A stretch of DNA of 64,000 bases from Methylobacterium sp. AMS5. GTDB taxonomy: Bacteria; Pseudomonadota; Alphaproteobacteria; Rhizobiales; Beijerinckiaceae. The stretch covers positions 124,001 to 188,000 of the forward strand of contig NZ_CP006992.1 in the NCBI RefSeq assembly GCF_001542815.1, in the 5' to 3' direction. How positions within the stretch are numbered: position 1 is the stretch's first letter; each line of letters begins with the position of its first letter. The translations under genes and the position numbers were made by a program. Shown piece after piece: positions 13,014 through 22,080 of this stretch. The notes beneath the pieces are model-generated. The model was not told the origin of the DNA, searched no databases, and saw only the letters and a list, made by a program, of their open reading frames with translations.

Positions 13014-13598
13014 ATGGCCGAGACGCCTATGGATGCAGCGAGCGCTCCGCCCGCCCCCGCTGGCCAGTCCCCGCCGCCGGAGGCCGGCGCGGCCCCTCAG
13101 CCGGGCGCGGACGCGACCACGGCCCTGCAGGCCGAGAACGCCGCCCTTCAGGACCGCGTCCTACGGGCCCTGGCCGAGGCCGACAACACACGGCGTCGGG
13201 CGACGCGCGACTTGGCGGATGAGCGGCGCTTCGCCGTGACGGGCCTCGCCCGCGCGCTTCTGCCGGTTCTGGACAACCTGCGCCGGGCCATCGTCGCGTC
13301 AGACCAGCCGGAGTCGCAGGGCGCGTCGCTCATCGACGGGGTTCGCGCCACGGAGCGCCTGCTGATGGCGGCCCTTGAGGGCGTCGGCGTGCAACGGGTC
13401 GATGCCCGTGGTGCTCCGTTCGACCCGTTGCGGCATGAGGCCATGATGGAGGTCGATGATCCGGCGACCCCGCCCGGGACCGTCCACGACGTCATGGAGG
13501 ATGGCTACGTCCTCCACGATCGGCTCCTGCGCCCCGCCCGGGTCACCGTGACCCGTCGCGCCATGGCCCGGGACGATCACGACAAGGCCAATCCCTAA
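13014..13598 (+). CDS. grpE: GrpE nucleotide-exchange factor
   Basis: A 194-residue GrpE: a disordered Pro/Ala-rich N-terminus (1-40), a long coiled coil ([20 protein letters not shown]), then the beta-wing domain with [10 protein letters not shown] and the terminal signature [23 protein letters not shown]. It exchanges ADP on DnaK and acts as a dimer. An AGGAGG Shine-Dalgarno lies 7 bp before the ATG. The gene starts 29 bp after clpB, so co-transcription is very likely. The sequence fits an accessory GrpE matched to the DnaK encoded just upstream. Confidence 0.94.
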   Translation: MAETPMDAASAPPAPAGQSPPPEAGAAPQPGADATTALQAENAALQDRVLRALAEADNTRRRATRDLADERRFAVTGLARALLPVLDNLRRAIVASDQPESQGASLIDGVRATERLLMAALEGVGVQRVDARGAPFDPLRHEAMMEVDDPATPPGTVHDVMEDGYVLHDRLLRPARVTVTRRAMARDDHDKANP

Positions 13599-13653
13599 GA
13601 CGGCGTCCGCAACGGGTGCGGGCCTCGCCACCGAGGGCGGCAGGGAGGAAGCG

Positions 13654-14529
13654 TTGAGCGACGATCCCTATGCGATTCTGGGCGTGGAGCGCGATGCCTC
13701 CCCGGAGCAGATCCAGAAAGCCTACCGCAAGCTCGCGCGCAAACTGCATCCGGACCTGAACCCGGGCAATACGGAGGCGGAAGAGCAGTTCAAGAACGTG
13801 TCACGGGCCTATGACCTGTTGAGCGATCCGGAGAAGCGCGCGCGGTTCAATCGCGGTGAGATCGACATCTCCGGCGTCGAGCGGCCCCGACATCGCTACT
13901 ATCGCGACGTCTCGGAGCCATCCGCGGGTCATGCCTATGAGAGCGACGCAGGCTTTGCGGATTTCGATACCGACGACCTCCTCTCGGAGATCTTTGGACG
14001 CCGGAATCGGGCAGATGTCCGGCGGCGGGGCGCCGATACCCGCTACCATCTCGACCTCGATTTCCTCGATGCGGTCAACGGCACCACCCGCGCGGTGACC
14101 CTGCCGGACGGCGCGACGCTCGATGTCCGCATCCCGGCCGGGACAAGCGAGGGACAGACCCTGCGCCTGCGCGGCAAGGGCGAACCGGGGCGGAACGGCG
14201 CGCCGCCGGGCGATGCGTTGATCGCGATCGGCGTCCGCCCGCACCCGGTCTTCCGGCGCCAGGGCGACGACATCCATTTCGAACAGGGCGTTCCGCTGCA
14301 CGCGGCGGTGCTCGGCGGGCGGATCGCCGTATCGGCCCCCTTTGGGCCCGTGACCCTGACAATTCCGAAATGGAGCACATCCGGCACGGTGCTTCGCCTC
14401 AAGGGCAAGGGCGTCCCGCGGTCGGACAGGACCGCGGGGGATGCCTACGTCAAGCTGCTGATCAAGCTCCCGGACAAGCCCGATCCGGAGCTCGAACGCG
14501 CGATCGCCGCGTGGCATCGGGCAGAGTGA
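13654..14529 (+). CDS. cbpA: CbpA-type DnaJ co-chaperone
   Basis: A 291-residue class-B J protein. The J domain (1-70) carries the HPD motif at residues 32-34. A linker of about 60 residues follows, then two beta-sandwich client-binding domains ([13 protein letters not shown], then [20 protein letters not shown]). It lacks the Gly/Phe-rich and zinc-finger regions of DnaJ, which points to CbpA. The initiator is TTG at 13654, preceded by AGGGAGGAAG, which is an unusual but well-supported start. It should stimulate ATP hydrolysis by the local DnaK. The cbpM gene follows after 12 bp. Confidence 0.92.
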   Translation: MSDDPYAILGVERDASPEQIQKAYRKLARKLHPDLNPGNTEAEEQFKNVSRAYDLLSDPEKRARFNRGEIDISGVERPRHRYYRDVSEPSAGHAYESDAGFADFDTDDLLSEIFGRRNRADVRRRGADTRYHLDLDFLDAVNGTTRAVTLPDGATLDVRIPAGTSEGQTLRLRGKGEPGRNGAPPGDALIAIGVRPHPVFRRQGDDIHFEQGVPLHAAVLGGRIAVSAPFGPVTLTIPKWSTSGTVLRLKGKGVPRSDRTAGDAYVKLLIKLPDKPDPELERAIAAWHRAE

Positions 14530-14541
14530 AGAGGGGACGAT

Positions 14542-14865
14542 ATGGACGCGCACGAATTCCAGGCTCGGTCGGACCTGAACCCCGGCACGCTCGAGATCTG
14601 GCTCGAAAGCGGCTGGCTTCGACCCACGTTCCGGGAGGGCGTCTGGCACTATTTCGAGATCGATGTGGCCAGGGCCCAACTGATCGGAGATCTCCAGCAC
14701 GATCTCGGGATCAACGACGACGGCATCCCGGTCGTGCTCGACCTCATCGATCAGGTCGGCGGCTTGCGGCATGTGCTGCAGGCGATTGTGCGGGCCTTGC
14801 GGGCGCAGCCCGACCTCGTCCGCCGGGAGATTGTCGAGGCCTGCGCGGCGCAGGGCCGATCCTGA
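14542..14865 (+). CDS. cbpM: CbpM chaperone modulator
   Basis: A 107-residue MerR-HTH-like protein (LEIWLESGWLRPTF, then GVWHYFEIDVARAQLIGDLQHDLGIND split about residues 30-60) of the kind encoded immediately downstream of cbpA. CbpM binds the J domain of CbpA and inhibits its action on DnaK. The gene lies 12 bp from cbpA with the purine-rich AAGAGGGGACG before the ATG, so it is in the same operon. No separate DNA-binding role is needed to explain it. Confidence 0.88.
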   Translation: MDAHEFQARSDLNPGTLEIWLESGWLRPTFREGVWHYFEIDVARAQLIGDLQHDLGINDDGIPVVLDLIDQVGGLRHVLQAIVRALRAQPDLVRREIVEACAAQGRS

Positions 14866-14961
14866 CGCCGAACTGACCGGCGTCAGGGCCGCTTCGCGGC
14901 TGACCGGCTAATCCAACCCCAGCCGGACCAATTCTGCCAGTCCACAGGGAGAATCGATATC

Positions 14962-15564
14962 ATGTCTCGCGGACCAGGAGCCTTCCAGAGGTCGAGCCGT
15001 TCGACGCGCCACGGCATGCCGGGCCCGTTGTTCACGCCGCTTCTCGCCCTCTACCACGACATGAACCGCCTTCTCGAGGACGCGCCAGGGGCGGGTGCCG
15101 GAACCGCGGGTGCCTCCAGCCCTGTGGGTGCCGCAATCCTCGTCCCGGACATCGACATCACCGAAACGGCGCACGCGGTGCGCATCACCGCCGAGGTGCC
15201 CGGCGCGCGCGAGGCGGATGTCGAGGTGACGATCGACGAGGACACCCTGGTCATTCGCGCCGTCAAGGAGATCGAGCGCCAGGAAGACCGACAGAGCACC
15301 CATGTGAGCGAGCGCGTGTTCGGCACGTTCCAGCGCGCCCTTGCGCTGCCGTTCCGGGTCGATCCTGAACGGGTCGAGGCTCGGGTCGAGAACGGGGTGC
15401 TGACGATCACGTTGCCGAAGACCGAGGCGCAGCAGCGGGCGCGCCGCGTGCAGGTTCGGGGCTCCGACACCGGCCAGGCCTCCGGATCCGAAGGCGTCCC
15501 CCGTCAGAACGGCACCGAAGTCGACCAGCAGGACAAGGCTCCCGAACAGACCACGCCGCATTGA
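14962..15564 (+). CDS. Small heat-shock protein (Hsp20/alpha-crystallin family)
   Basis: A 200-residue sHsp. The N-terminal arm (1-55) is basic and Gly/Ala-rich. The alpha-crystallin domain covers about 60-160 (ITETAHAVRITAEVPGAREADVEV, read across residues 68-90; then FQRALALPFRVDPERVEARVENGVLTITLPK across about 118-150), with the typical A-x-x-x-n-GVL motif. The charged C-terminal tail lacks a clear IxI motif. It holds unfolded clients until DnaK/ClpB act. It ends the chaperone part of the cluster, 97 bp after cbpM. Confidence 0.93.
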   Translation: MSRGPGAFQRSSRSTRHGMPGPLFTPLLALYHDMNRLLEDAPGAGAGTAGASSPVGAAILVPDIDITETAHAVRITAEVPGAREADVEVTIDEDTLVIRAVKEIERQEDRQSTHVSERVFGTFQRALALPFRVDPERVEARVENGVLTITLPKTEAQQRARRVQVRGSDTGQASGSEGVPRQNGTEVDQQDKAPEQTTPH

Positions 15565-15901
15565 AGAGGCCGGATCACGGCCGGTCCTTCCCCCACGCGC
15601 CGGACGATACGGTCGCATCGGGTGGGTGGAGGCTCCCCGCACGGGCCGGTTCGGCAATCGGCCGGGGCCGCAGGCGTGGACCATGCGCCGGTCCAGAACT
15701 GGTGGATGAACGGCTTTAGAGCGCCATCGCGAGCCTGTTCGTGGTGAGCGCCACCGTCCCGACCGCACCCCTCGTCGATCGCGCCCGCGGCCGGAGCGCG
15801 ACCGCCGTCGGCGACTGGAGGAGCGCCGGACCCCGTCCAATGCGGGCCCGGCGCGGCGGTCACGTCTGCGTTGTCTGAGACTCTCCGGAAGGAACAGGCC
15901 G
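15565..15901. other. Intergenic region between hsp20 and monooxygenase-fold gene
   Basis: This stretch of 337 bp has no convincing coding frame on either strand. GC-rich partial inverted repeats near 15570-15590 could act as a weak terminator, but no T-run follows. The next three enzyme genes may therefore have their own promoter. Confidence 0.4.
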
Positions 15902-16201
15902 ATGGCCAAATTTGCACTTTTCGTCATCCTGAACGCCAAGCCCGGACAGGAAGCGGCGGTCGAGACGTTTCTGCGGGACAGTCTGCCCGTCGTGCAGGAC
16001 GAGCCCGGAACCGTCGCGTGGTTCGGCCTGCGTCTGGGCCCGTCGACCTTCGGGATCTTCGACGCGTTTCCCGACGAAGCCGCACGGCAAGCCCACCTCT
16101 CCGGCCGTGTGGCGTCGGCCCTGATGGAGAGGGCCTCCGATCTGTTCGCCACAGCCCCGCAGATCGAGAAGCTCGACGTGCTGGCGGCGAAGCTGCCCTG
16201 A
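15902..16201 (+). CDS. Antibiotic-biosynthesis-monooxygenase-fold small protein
   Basis: A 99-residue protein with the dimeric alpha/beta-barrel ABM pattern: FALFVILNAKPGQEAAVETFLRD at the start, TVAWFGLRLG for the second strand, and FGIFDAFPDEAARQAHLSG for the third. Such proteins are small monooxygenases, reactive-metabolite isomerases or non-enzymatic binders, and the substrate here is not known. The gene lies 64 bp before the formaldehyde dehydrogenase gene, so a detoxification role is plausible. The ATG at 15902 follows GGAAGGAACAGGCCG. Confidence 0.8.
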   Translation: MAKFALFVILNAKPGQEAAVETFLRDSLPVVQDEPGTVAWFGLRLGPSTFGIFDAFPDEAARQAHLSGRVASALMERASDLFATAPQIEKLDVLAAKLP

Positions 16202-16264
16202 GACGCCGCCGCGGGCCGATCGGAGACGATTGACCCGTCCTGAAATGAGGAAGGAACATCCGTC

Positions 16265-17464
16265 ATGGCATCCAGCAATCGGGTCATCACGTATATGGGG
16301 CCGAGAAAGGTCGAGCTTCAAACCTTCGATTTTCCGAAGCTCGTCGATCCCAAGGGTAACGCGACGCCGCACGGGGCGATCCTCAAGATCGTCACCACCA
16401 ACATCTGCGGCAGCGACCAGCATATCTACCGCGGCCGGTTCCCCGCCCCCTCCGGCATGGTGCTCGGCCACGAGATGACGGGCGAGGTGATCGAGACCGG
16501 GCCCGATGTGCATTTCATCAGGAAAGGCGACCTCTGCTCGGTCCCGTTCAACGTCTCATGCGGGCGGTGCCGCAACTGTAAGGAGCGCCATACCGACACC
16601 TGCATGAACGTCAACGATGCGGTCGATTGCGGCGCCTACGGATTCAATCTCGGCGGCTGGCAGGGCGGACAATCCGACTATCTCATGGTTCCCTACGCCG
16701 ACTGGAACCTGCTTCGCTTCCCCGACAAGGATCAGGCGCTGGCGAAGATCAAGGATTTGACCTTGCTCTCCGACATTCTGCCCACGGGCTTTCACGGCTG
16801 CATCCAGGCAGGCGTCAAATACGGTTCGACAGTCTATATCGCGGGTGCAGGACCCGTCGGCAGGTGTGCCGCCGCCTCTGCTCAGCTGCTGGGCGCCTCC
16901 TGCATCATCGTCGGCGACATCAACAGCGAGCGTCTCGCCCTCGTGAAGAGCGCCGGGTATGAGACCGTCGATCTGTCCTCCGAAACGCCGCTCGCCGACC
17001 AGATCGAGGCGATCCTCGGCGCACGGGAGGTGGATTGCGGCGTCGACGCCGTCGGCTTCGAGGCACACGGGAACGGGCCCGGCGCCGGAGAGGATCCGGC
17101 TGCCGTCCTCAACGCGATGGTCGAGGTCGTTCGCGCCAACGGCGCCGTCGGAGCGCCCGGAATCTACACGCCGGGGGATCCCCAGGCCATCGACGACGAC
17201 GCCAAAGCCGGGCGGTATCGGATCGACTTCGGCAAGGCCTGGATCAAGTCGCCGCATATCTCGGCCGGCCAAGCCCCCATCATGCACTACAACCGCGATC
17301 TGATGATGGCGATCCTCTGGGATCGCATGCCCTATCTCGGCAAGGTCGTGAACGTCGAGGTCATCCCGCTCGAACGGGCGACTGAAGCGTACCGGATCTT
17401 CGATCAGGGGGCGCCCAAGAAGTTCGTCATCGATCCGCACAACACGACGAAACTGGCGGCCTGA
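16265..17464 (+). CDS. fdhA: Glutathione-independent formaldehyde dehydrogenase (zinc MDR)
   Basis: A 399-residue medium-chain dehydrogenase of the Pseudomonas putida formaldehyde dehydrogenase type, which oxidises or dismutates formaldehyde with tightly bound NAD. Visible features are the catalytic zinc ligand region TNICGSDQHIYRG (about residue 45), GHEMTGEV (about 66), the structural zinc cysteines in CGRCRNCKERHTDTC (about 97-111), and the nucleotide-binding AGAGPVGRCAAASAQLLGA. Family size and the insertions around LGGWQGGQSDYLMVPYADWN match PFDH rather than ordinary alcohol dehydrogenase. In a methylotroph using the H4MPT pathway this would be an extra formaldehyde sink. Other aldehydes cannot be excluded. 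Confidence 0.87.
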   Translation: MASSNRVITYMGPRKVELQTFDFPKLVDPKGNATPHGAILKIVTTNICGSDQHIYRGRFPAPSGMVLGHEMTGEVIETGPDVHFIRKGDLCSVPFNVSCGRCRNCKERHTDTCMNVNDAVDCGAYGFNLGGWQGGQSDYLMVPYADWNLLRFPDKDQALAKIKDLTLLSDILPTGFHGCIQAGVKYGSTVYIAGAGPVGRCAAASAQLLGASCIIVGDINSERLALVKSAGYETVDLSSETPLADQIEAILGAREVDCGVDAVGFEAHGNGPGAGEDPAAVLNAMVEVVRANGAVGAPGIYTPGDPQAIDDDAKAGRYRIDFGKAWIKSPHISAGQAPIMHYNRDLMMAILWDRMPYLGKVVNVEVIPLERATEAYRIFDQGAPKKFVIDPHNTTKLAA

Positions 17465-17651
17465 GACATCGGAGGGCGCCGCGCCCGTGCCGCGCCGAGC
17501 CCGTGTCGAGCCGAGTCCCTGCCGCGCGCGTCAGCGCCCATCGGCAGGGACCGGAGGGAGCCCGTAGGATCGGCTTCGCCCGGCCTCTGCGCCGGGCGAT
17601 TGCTGCGTCCCTCACGCGCGCCGAGGCGCGAGCATTGAAGGAGACGTCGCC

Positions 17652-18647
17652 ATGGCGCGCGTGGTCAGGTTTCATCGGACCGGCGGGCCGGACGTGATGC
17701 AGTTCGATGATCTCCCGGTCGGCGATCCGCAGCGCGGAGAGATGCGCGTCCGCATCGAGGCGATCGGTCTCAATCGCGCCGAGGCGATGTTCCGGTCTGG
17801 CACCTACCTTGAAGACCCGCGCCTGCCCGCGCGCCTCGGCTACGAAGCCTCCGCGATCATCGAGGCCTTGGGAGACGGCGTCGACGGGTTTGCGCCGGGC
17901 GATTCCGTCAGCGTCATCCCGGCCTTCTCCATGAACGATTACGGCGTTTACGCCGACACGGCCATCGTTCCGGCCTACGCTGTCCTCCAACGCCCGACCG
18001 GCGTCTCAACGATTGAGTCGGCGGCGGTGTGGATGGCCTACCTCACGGCGTGGGGGGCCCTCATCGACATCGGTCGTCTCGGGCGCGGCGACGCGGTCAT
18101 CATTTCGGCGGCGTCCTCAAGTGTCGGACTCGCGGCGATCCAGATCGCGAACAGCGTCGGCGCGGTCCCGATCGCAACGACCCGGACGCGTGCCAAGGCG
18201 GCGGCGTTGGTTAAGGCGGGCGCCGCGCATGTTGTCGTCACGTCCGAGCAGGAGATCGGCGCCGCGGTCAACGATGCGACGGGCGGCAAGGGCGCGCGCC
18301 TCGTGTTCGACCCGGTCGGTGGCCCTCAGGCCGCGGCGCTGGCCCAGGCGATGAGCCACCGCGGCGTCATGCTGATCTACGGTGCCCTCGCGACCGCACC
18401 CACACCATTTCCGATCATCGCCGCGCTGCAGAAGGCTCTCACGCTGCGTGGCTACACCCTGTTCGAGTTCGTTCGGGACCCGGAGCGGCTGGCCCGCGCC
18501 GCGGCCTTTATTGAGGACGGGCTCGCCGACGGGGGGCTCGAGCCAATCATTGCGAAAACTTTCTCGCTCGACGCGATCGTTCAGGCACATGTCTACTTGG
18601 AGTCGAACGAGCAGTTCGGGAAGATCGTCGTCACAGTCCCCCACTGA
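17652..18647 (+). CDS. Zinc-free MDR / quinone-oxidoreductase-like protein
   Basis: A 331-residue MDR family member. It has the QOR-type start (VVRFHRTGGPDVMQFDD), GYEASAIIEALGDGV, and the NADPH-binding region VIISAASSSVGLAAIQIANSVGA (about residues 150-172). The cysteine cluster for structural zinc is missing, which fits quinone oxidoreductases or enoyl reductases that reduce reactive carbonyl compounds. It starts 187 bp after fdhA in the same direction and follows AAGGAGACGTCGCC. It is the last intact gene before the insertion sequences. Confidence 0.82.
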   Translation: MARVVRFHRTGGPDVMQFDDLPVGDPQRGEMRVRIEAIGLNRAEAMFRSGTYLEDPRLPARLGYEASAIIEALGDGVDGFAPGDSVSVIPAFSMNDYGVYADTAIVPAYAVLQRPTGVSTIESAAVWMAYLTAWGALIDIGRLGRGDAVIISAASSSVGLAAIQIANSVGAVPIATTRTRAKAAALVKAGAAHVVVTSEQEIGAAVNDATGGKGARLVFDPVGGPQAAALAQAMSHRGVMLIYGALATAPTPFPIIAALQKALTLRGYTLFEFVRDPERLARAAAFIEDGLADGGLEPIIAKTFSLDAIVQAHVYLESNEQFGKIVVTVPH

Positions 18648-18727
18648 CACCGCCGTGCTCGACCGGCGCGATCTAGCACGGCTGACGCGCGCCACAACGT
18701 CCTCTTGCGAAAGACGGTCCCGGCCTA

Positions 18728-19584
18728 AGCGTGTTATGAACTGATGAGCAGGATTGGCGTTGCGGATGATGCCTTCTGATCGCCGCGCCTATCCGTCCGA
18801 CGTGTCTGATGAAGAATGGGCGCTGGTGGCGCCCTACCTCGCGCTGCTGCGAGAGGACTCGGCTCAGCGCGACCACGAGCTGCGCGAGGTGTTCAACGGT
18901 CTGCGCTACATCGTGAAGACGGGGGCGCCCTGGCGGTTCATGCCGCACGATCTGCCGCCGTGGGCGGCCGTCTACCAGCAGACGCAGCGCTGGCTGGCGG
19001 CCGACAGCTTCGTGGCGGTGGCGGGCGACCTTCGGGCGGTGCTGCGCAGGGCGGCGGAGCGGGAGCCGGAGCCCTCGGCGGTGATTCTCGACAGCCGGAC
19101 GTTGCGCTCCTCGCCCGAGAGCGGCGAGCGGGCCGGCTACGACGGGGCCAAGCGCAAGCGGGGGGCGAAGGTGCATCGGGCAGGGGACACGCCGGGCCAT
19201 GTCGTGGCGCGGCACGTGACGCCCGCCGATGTCGACGACCGGGCCGAGGTCGGCCGGCTGGCGGCCGAGGTTCAGGCGGAGGCGGGCGACAGCGTCGCGT
19301 TGGCCTTTGTCGACAAGGGCTATTCGGGGCCCAAGCCGGCCGCCGCCGCGAGCGCCCAAGGCATCGACCTGGAGGTGGTCAAGGCGCCCGAGGCCAAGCG
19401 CGGCTTTGTCCCGCTGCCGCGCCGGTGGGTGGTGGAGCGCTCGTTTGCCTGGGCCACCCGCTGTCGGCGCTTGGTCAAGGATTACGAGCGCTACGCCAGC
19501 ACATTGGCCGGACTTCACAGGGTTGCCTTCGTCTGCCTCATGCTCAGGCAAGCTGAAAAGCTCATGACAGGTCCATAACACGCT
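18728..19584 (+). mobile_element. IS5-family insertion sequence (857 bp), intact
   Basis: Terminal inverted repeats begin AGCGTGTTATGAAC at the left (18728) and AGCGTGTTATGGAC at the right (reverse complement ending at 19584). The element is flanked by a direct CTA duplication (18725-18727 and 19585-19587), the 3-bp target pattern used by IS427-like IS5 elements. One transposase gene fills it. The intact ends and open frame suggest recent insertion. Confidence 0.88.
18766..19578 (+). CDS. IS5-family DDE transposase
   Basis: A protein of about 270 residues with the IS5 N-terminal domain (YPSDVSDEEWALVAPYL, then GLRYIVKTGAPWRFMPHDLPPW split over residues 45-70) and a DDE catalytic core: the first Asp in AVILDSRTLRSS, the second in ALAFVDKGYSG, and the Glu in the RRWVVERSFAWATRCRRL region. 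It is a full-length single frame with no frameshift site. ATG 18766 is chosen; a TTG at 18754 is an alternative. The gene ends 6 bp inside the right inverted repeat. Confidence 0.92.
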   Translation: MMPSDRRAYPSDVSDEEWALVAPYLALLREDSAQRDHELREVFNGLRYIVKTGAPWRFMPHDLPPWAAVYQQTQRWLAADSFVAVAGDLRAVLRRAAEREPEPSAVILDSRTLRSSPESGERAGYDGAKRKRGAKVHRAGDTPGHVVARHVTPADVDDRAEVGRLAAEVQAEAGDSVALAFVDKGYSGPKPAAAASAQGIDLEVVKAPEAKRGFVPLPRRWVVERSFAWATRCRRLVKDYERYASTLAGLHRVAFVCLMLRQAEKLMTGP

Positions 19585-19654
19585 CTAACACTACCTGGGC
19601 ACTTTGAGGGTCATTGGGCGTTCTGATCCTGCGGTGTCACTGTGGGAGACAGAC

Positions 19655-20593
19655 ATGGCCGAGAGATCGTCGGGGCCGGACCTCGATGCATGGCTAGCCC
19701 CGTTCCTGGCTGCGATGGGACGCAAGACGCGGCGGACCTGGGCGCCACTGTACCTGCGTGGCCTGCTTGGTCCCGGGGATCGCAAGAGCCTGCAGCCGAT
19801 GGCAGCGCGTCTGGGGCTTTCGGGCCACGACCAGTTGCAGCACTTCATCGCCAGCCCGGCCTGGGACGACAGCCCGCTCTGGACAGAGTTGGCCCACTCC
19901 GCGGACCGGCTGGTCGGCGGATCCGACGCCTGCCTGGTGATCGATGACACGGCCCTGCCGAAGAAGGGCACGCGCTCGGTGGGCGTGGCGCGCCAGTACT
20001 GCGGAGCGCTGGGCAAGAAGGCCAACTGCCAGTCGCTTGTCTCCCTCACCCTGGCGCGGGGCGAGGTGCCCGTGCCGGTCGCCCTGCACCTGTTCCTGCC
20101 GGAGGAGTGGGTCGCCGACCCGAAGCGGTGCGAGCGGGCGGGTGTGCCCGAGGCGGCGGTGGTGCCACAGAGCAAGGGCGAGATCGCGCTTGCCGAACTC
20201 GACCGCCTACGGGCCGAGGGCGTCCGCTTCGGTGTGGTGCTGGCCGATGCCGGCTATGGCGGTAGCGCCGTGTTCCGGCATGGCCTCGACGCGCGCGGGC
20301 TGACCTGGGCGGTGGGGATCGCCAAGAACCAGAAGGTCTACGATCCAGGCGTGCGGCTGGTGGAGCCGGGCGGGCGGGCGCGCAGACCCGTGCCGGATCA
20401 GGAGCCGCGGGAGGCCGAGGCGGTTCTCGCCGCGCAGCCCTATCAGGGAGATGCTGAGGGCCGTTTCCGTAGCCACGACAGAGACTTGCACGTAATCCAC
20501 CCTTCAGCACGCCGGTTTCACGGGGATTACATCTCGCGAAGCGGTCTGCAAGACTTGCCTACTCCCAACATAGTGCGAGGGGTCGTTCCCTGA
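19655..20593 (+). pseudogene. IS701-family transposase, 3'-truncated
   Basis: The N-terminal part is a good IS701-type transposase (LYLRGLLGPGDRKSLQPMA, HFIASPAWDDSPLW, VIDDTALPKKG with the first catalytic Asp, VLADAGYGGSAVFRHGL with the second). Family similarity stops near 20442, after VLAAQP. The remaining frame to 20593 reads through unrelated sequence, so about the last 100-130 residues, including the final Glu region, are lost. The bases 20443-20757 hold no recognisable gene and look like a junction with another element's remnant. The intact IS5 ends only 70 bp upstream, probably inside or at the edge of the IS701 left end. Confidence 0.85.
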
Positions 20594-20757
20594 AAGAACA
20601 GCTTTCGGAGGGCAGGCAGCTGAATGGCGAATCCTGCCATAACGGCACGTGCTATCCCGTCGGCGGACAAGCCCTGGACGTCAATCCTAGGTTGACCTTA
20701 GAAGGTATCCCCAGCCGTCGCCCGCGCGATCCTGCGGGGCTCGGTCGACGGAAAAAG

Positions 20758-21921
20758 ATGGCCATGGACGGGGCACTCATCAGGCAATGGTTCGCGCTCT
20801 TCACGTTGGGCGCCGTCATGGCGTGCTACGTCTACGCGCACTTCACGAGTAGGCCGTTCCGAATTGTTCCTGCCCTCCTAGCGACCTCCGCCATCGTCAC
20901 CGCCATCGAACTGCTGCCGTCTGTTTTTGCCTCCTGGGAATGGGCAGTCGCCATCGGCTTCGCCGTCATGGTCGGTTCTGCGGCGGGATACCGGATCGCC
21001 AGGAAGGGAGCTGACGGTGGTCATCTACAGGAAAAATCCGTTCGGTTGATCCGCGAGTTCACCTCGGACCGACGTTTGCTCTTCGTCGCAGCGGCGACCC
21101 TCGTGGCGGTTTTCGTGACTGCCTTGTTCGGGCGATGGTCGAAGGCAGGGGGGGCTTCGAGCTTCTGGGCGTCCTACTACGCTTCGTGGACGGCCAACCT
21201 CGCTTTCTTCGCCCTTCTAGGGGTTGCTGGCATCGTCGTCAGCATCTACCGGCCGGAGAAGGACGAGTTCAGCCGACGCGTGCGCATCCTTTTCGGGGGG
21301 CGCCAGGACGCTGCGGTGGATTACATCACTGAGACGATCCGCTCGATTGGATACTACGCCGAAGAAGTGGTCAGAACCTATCGCATCCAAGAATTCGACC
21401 ATGACAGGAAAGCCGCCAGGATCCGGGTCGAGCACAGGACGGTGACGCGGAATTTCTATGACGACCTATCTGCGACCGATAGGGCAGCTATCACGCTCAT
21501 ACCCGATCCCCTCAATCCGTCGATGGATCAGGTCGGAGAACTCCTGTCGTTTTCGGTCGGTGGCGTAAACCGCCTTCAGCATCCAATGCCGATCAAGTCG
21601 GGTGTCGAGTTTACCCACGTCGAAACCATTGAGATCCCTAGCGGCGGCTCGTCGACCGTGGAGGTCGTGTCGCAGGCATGGTATTCTCTCTCTGAGACGC
21701 ATCAGTTCGAGCCCAACCGATTCGCGAAGGTGGTGCGCATCGAGGTGGTTTACGAAGGGAATACCCCTGGGATGTCCGTGCCGGTCACGGTTGATGCGCC
21801 TCACGCGGAAAGCTTACGCCTCGGCTATCTCAAAAAACTCAAGGTCGCCGACATGGTCAACAAGCCACCTGGCAAAGCGGCCTTCGCTTTCCGATTGGGT
21901 TTTCCGAATGCCGACGCATAA
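20758..21921 (+). CDS. Unrecognised multi-pass membrane protein with soluble C-terminal domain
   Basis: A protein of about 387 residues from ATG 20758. The N-terminal half has about five hydrophobic segments (approximately residues 9-27, 36-55, 60-80, 103-122 and 141-162). From about residue 165 it becomes a soluble, mixed-charge domain with no motif that I can name. ATG 20758 follows the GGAAAAAG region; the earlier in-frame start at 20692 is less likely. The gene is less GC-rich than its neighbours and lies between a transposase remnant and a strong terminator, so horizontal acquisition is likely. The function is unknown; a sensor or envelope-stress role would be a guess. Confidence 0.7.
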   Translation: MAMDGALIRQWFALFTLGAVMACYVYAHFTSRPFRIVPALLATSAIVTAIELLPSVFASWEWAVAIGFAVMVGSAAGYRIARKGADGGHLQEKSVRLIREFTSDRRLLFVAAATLVAVFVTALFGRWSKAGGASSFWASYYASWTANLAFFALLGVAGIVVSIYRPEKDEFSRRVRILFGGRQDAAVDYITETIRSIGYYAEEVVRTYRIQEFDHDRKAARIRVEHRTVTRNFYDDLSATDRAAITLIPDPLNPSMDQVGELLSFSVGGVNRLQHPMPIKSGVEFTHVETIEIPSGGSSTVEVVSQAWYSLSETHQFEPNRFAKVVRIEVVYEGNTPGMSVPVTVDAPHAESLRLGYLKKLKVADMVNKPPGKAAFAFRLGFPNADA

Positions 21922-22041
21922 GGGCTTGAGACGTAAGGGCACGTTGATTATTTCACGGTTTATCATGATGATAGACCTTAGCAGGGAGACGGGTTGATGA
22001 TCGGTCGCATCAAGGAAACTGGCGTCTAGGACGCAATCTCT

Positions 22042-22080
22042 AAACATGAAGGGGGCCCATCTCGGGCCCCCTTCATGTTT
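22042..22080. terminator. Strong bidirectional terminator hairpin
   Basis: A perfect 17-bp stem (22042-22058 with 22064-22080) encloses a 5-base loop ATCTC. The stem has A-rich and T-rich outer ends, so it works in both directions. It separates the membrane-protein gene (+) from the LysR gene (-), whose TAA stop overlaps the stem's outer edge. Confidence 0.93.
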
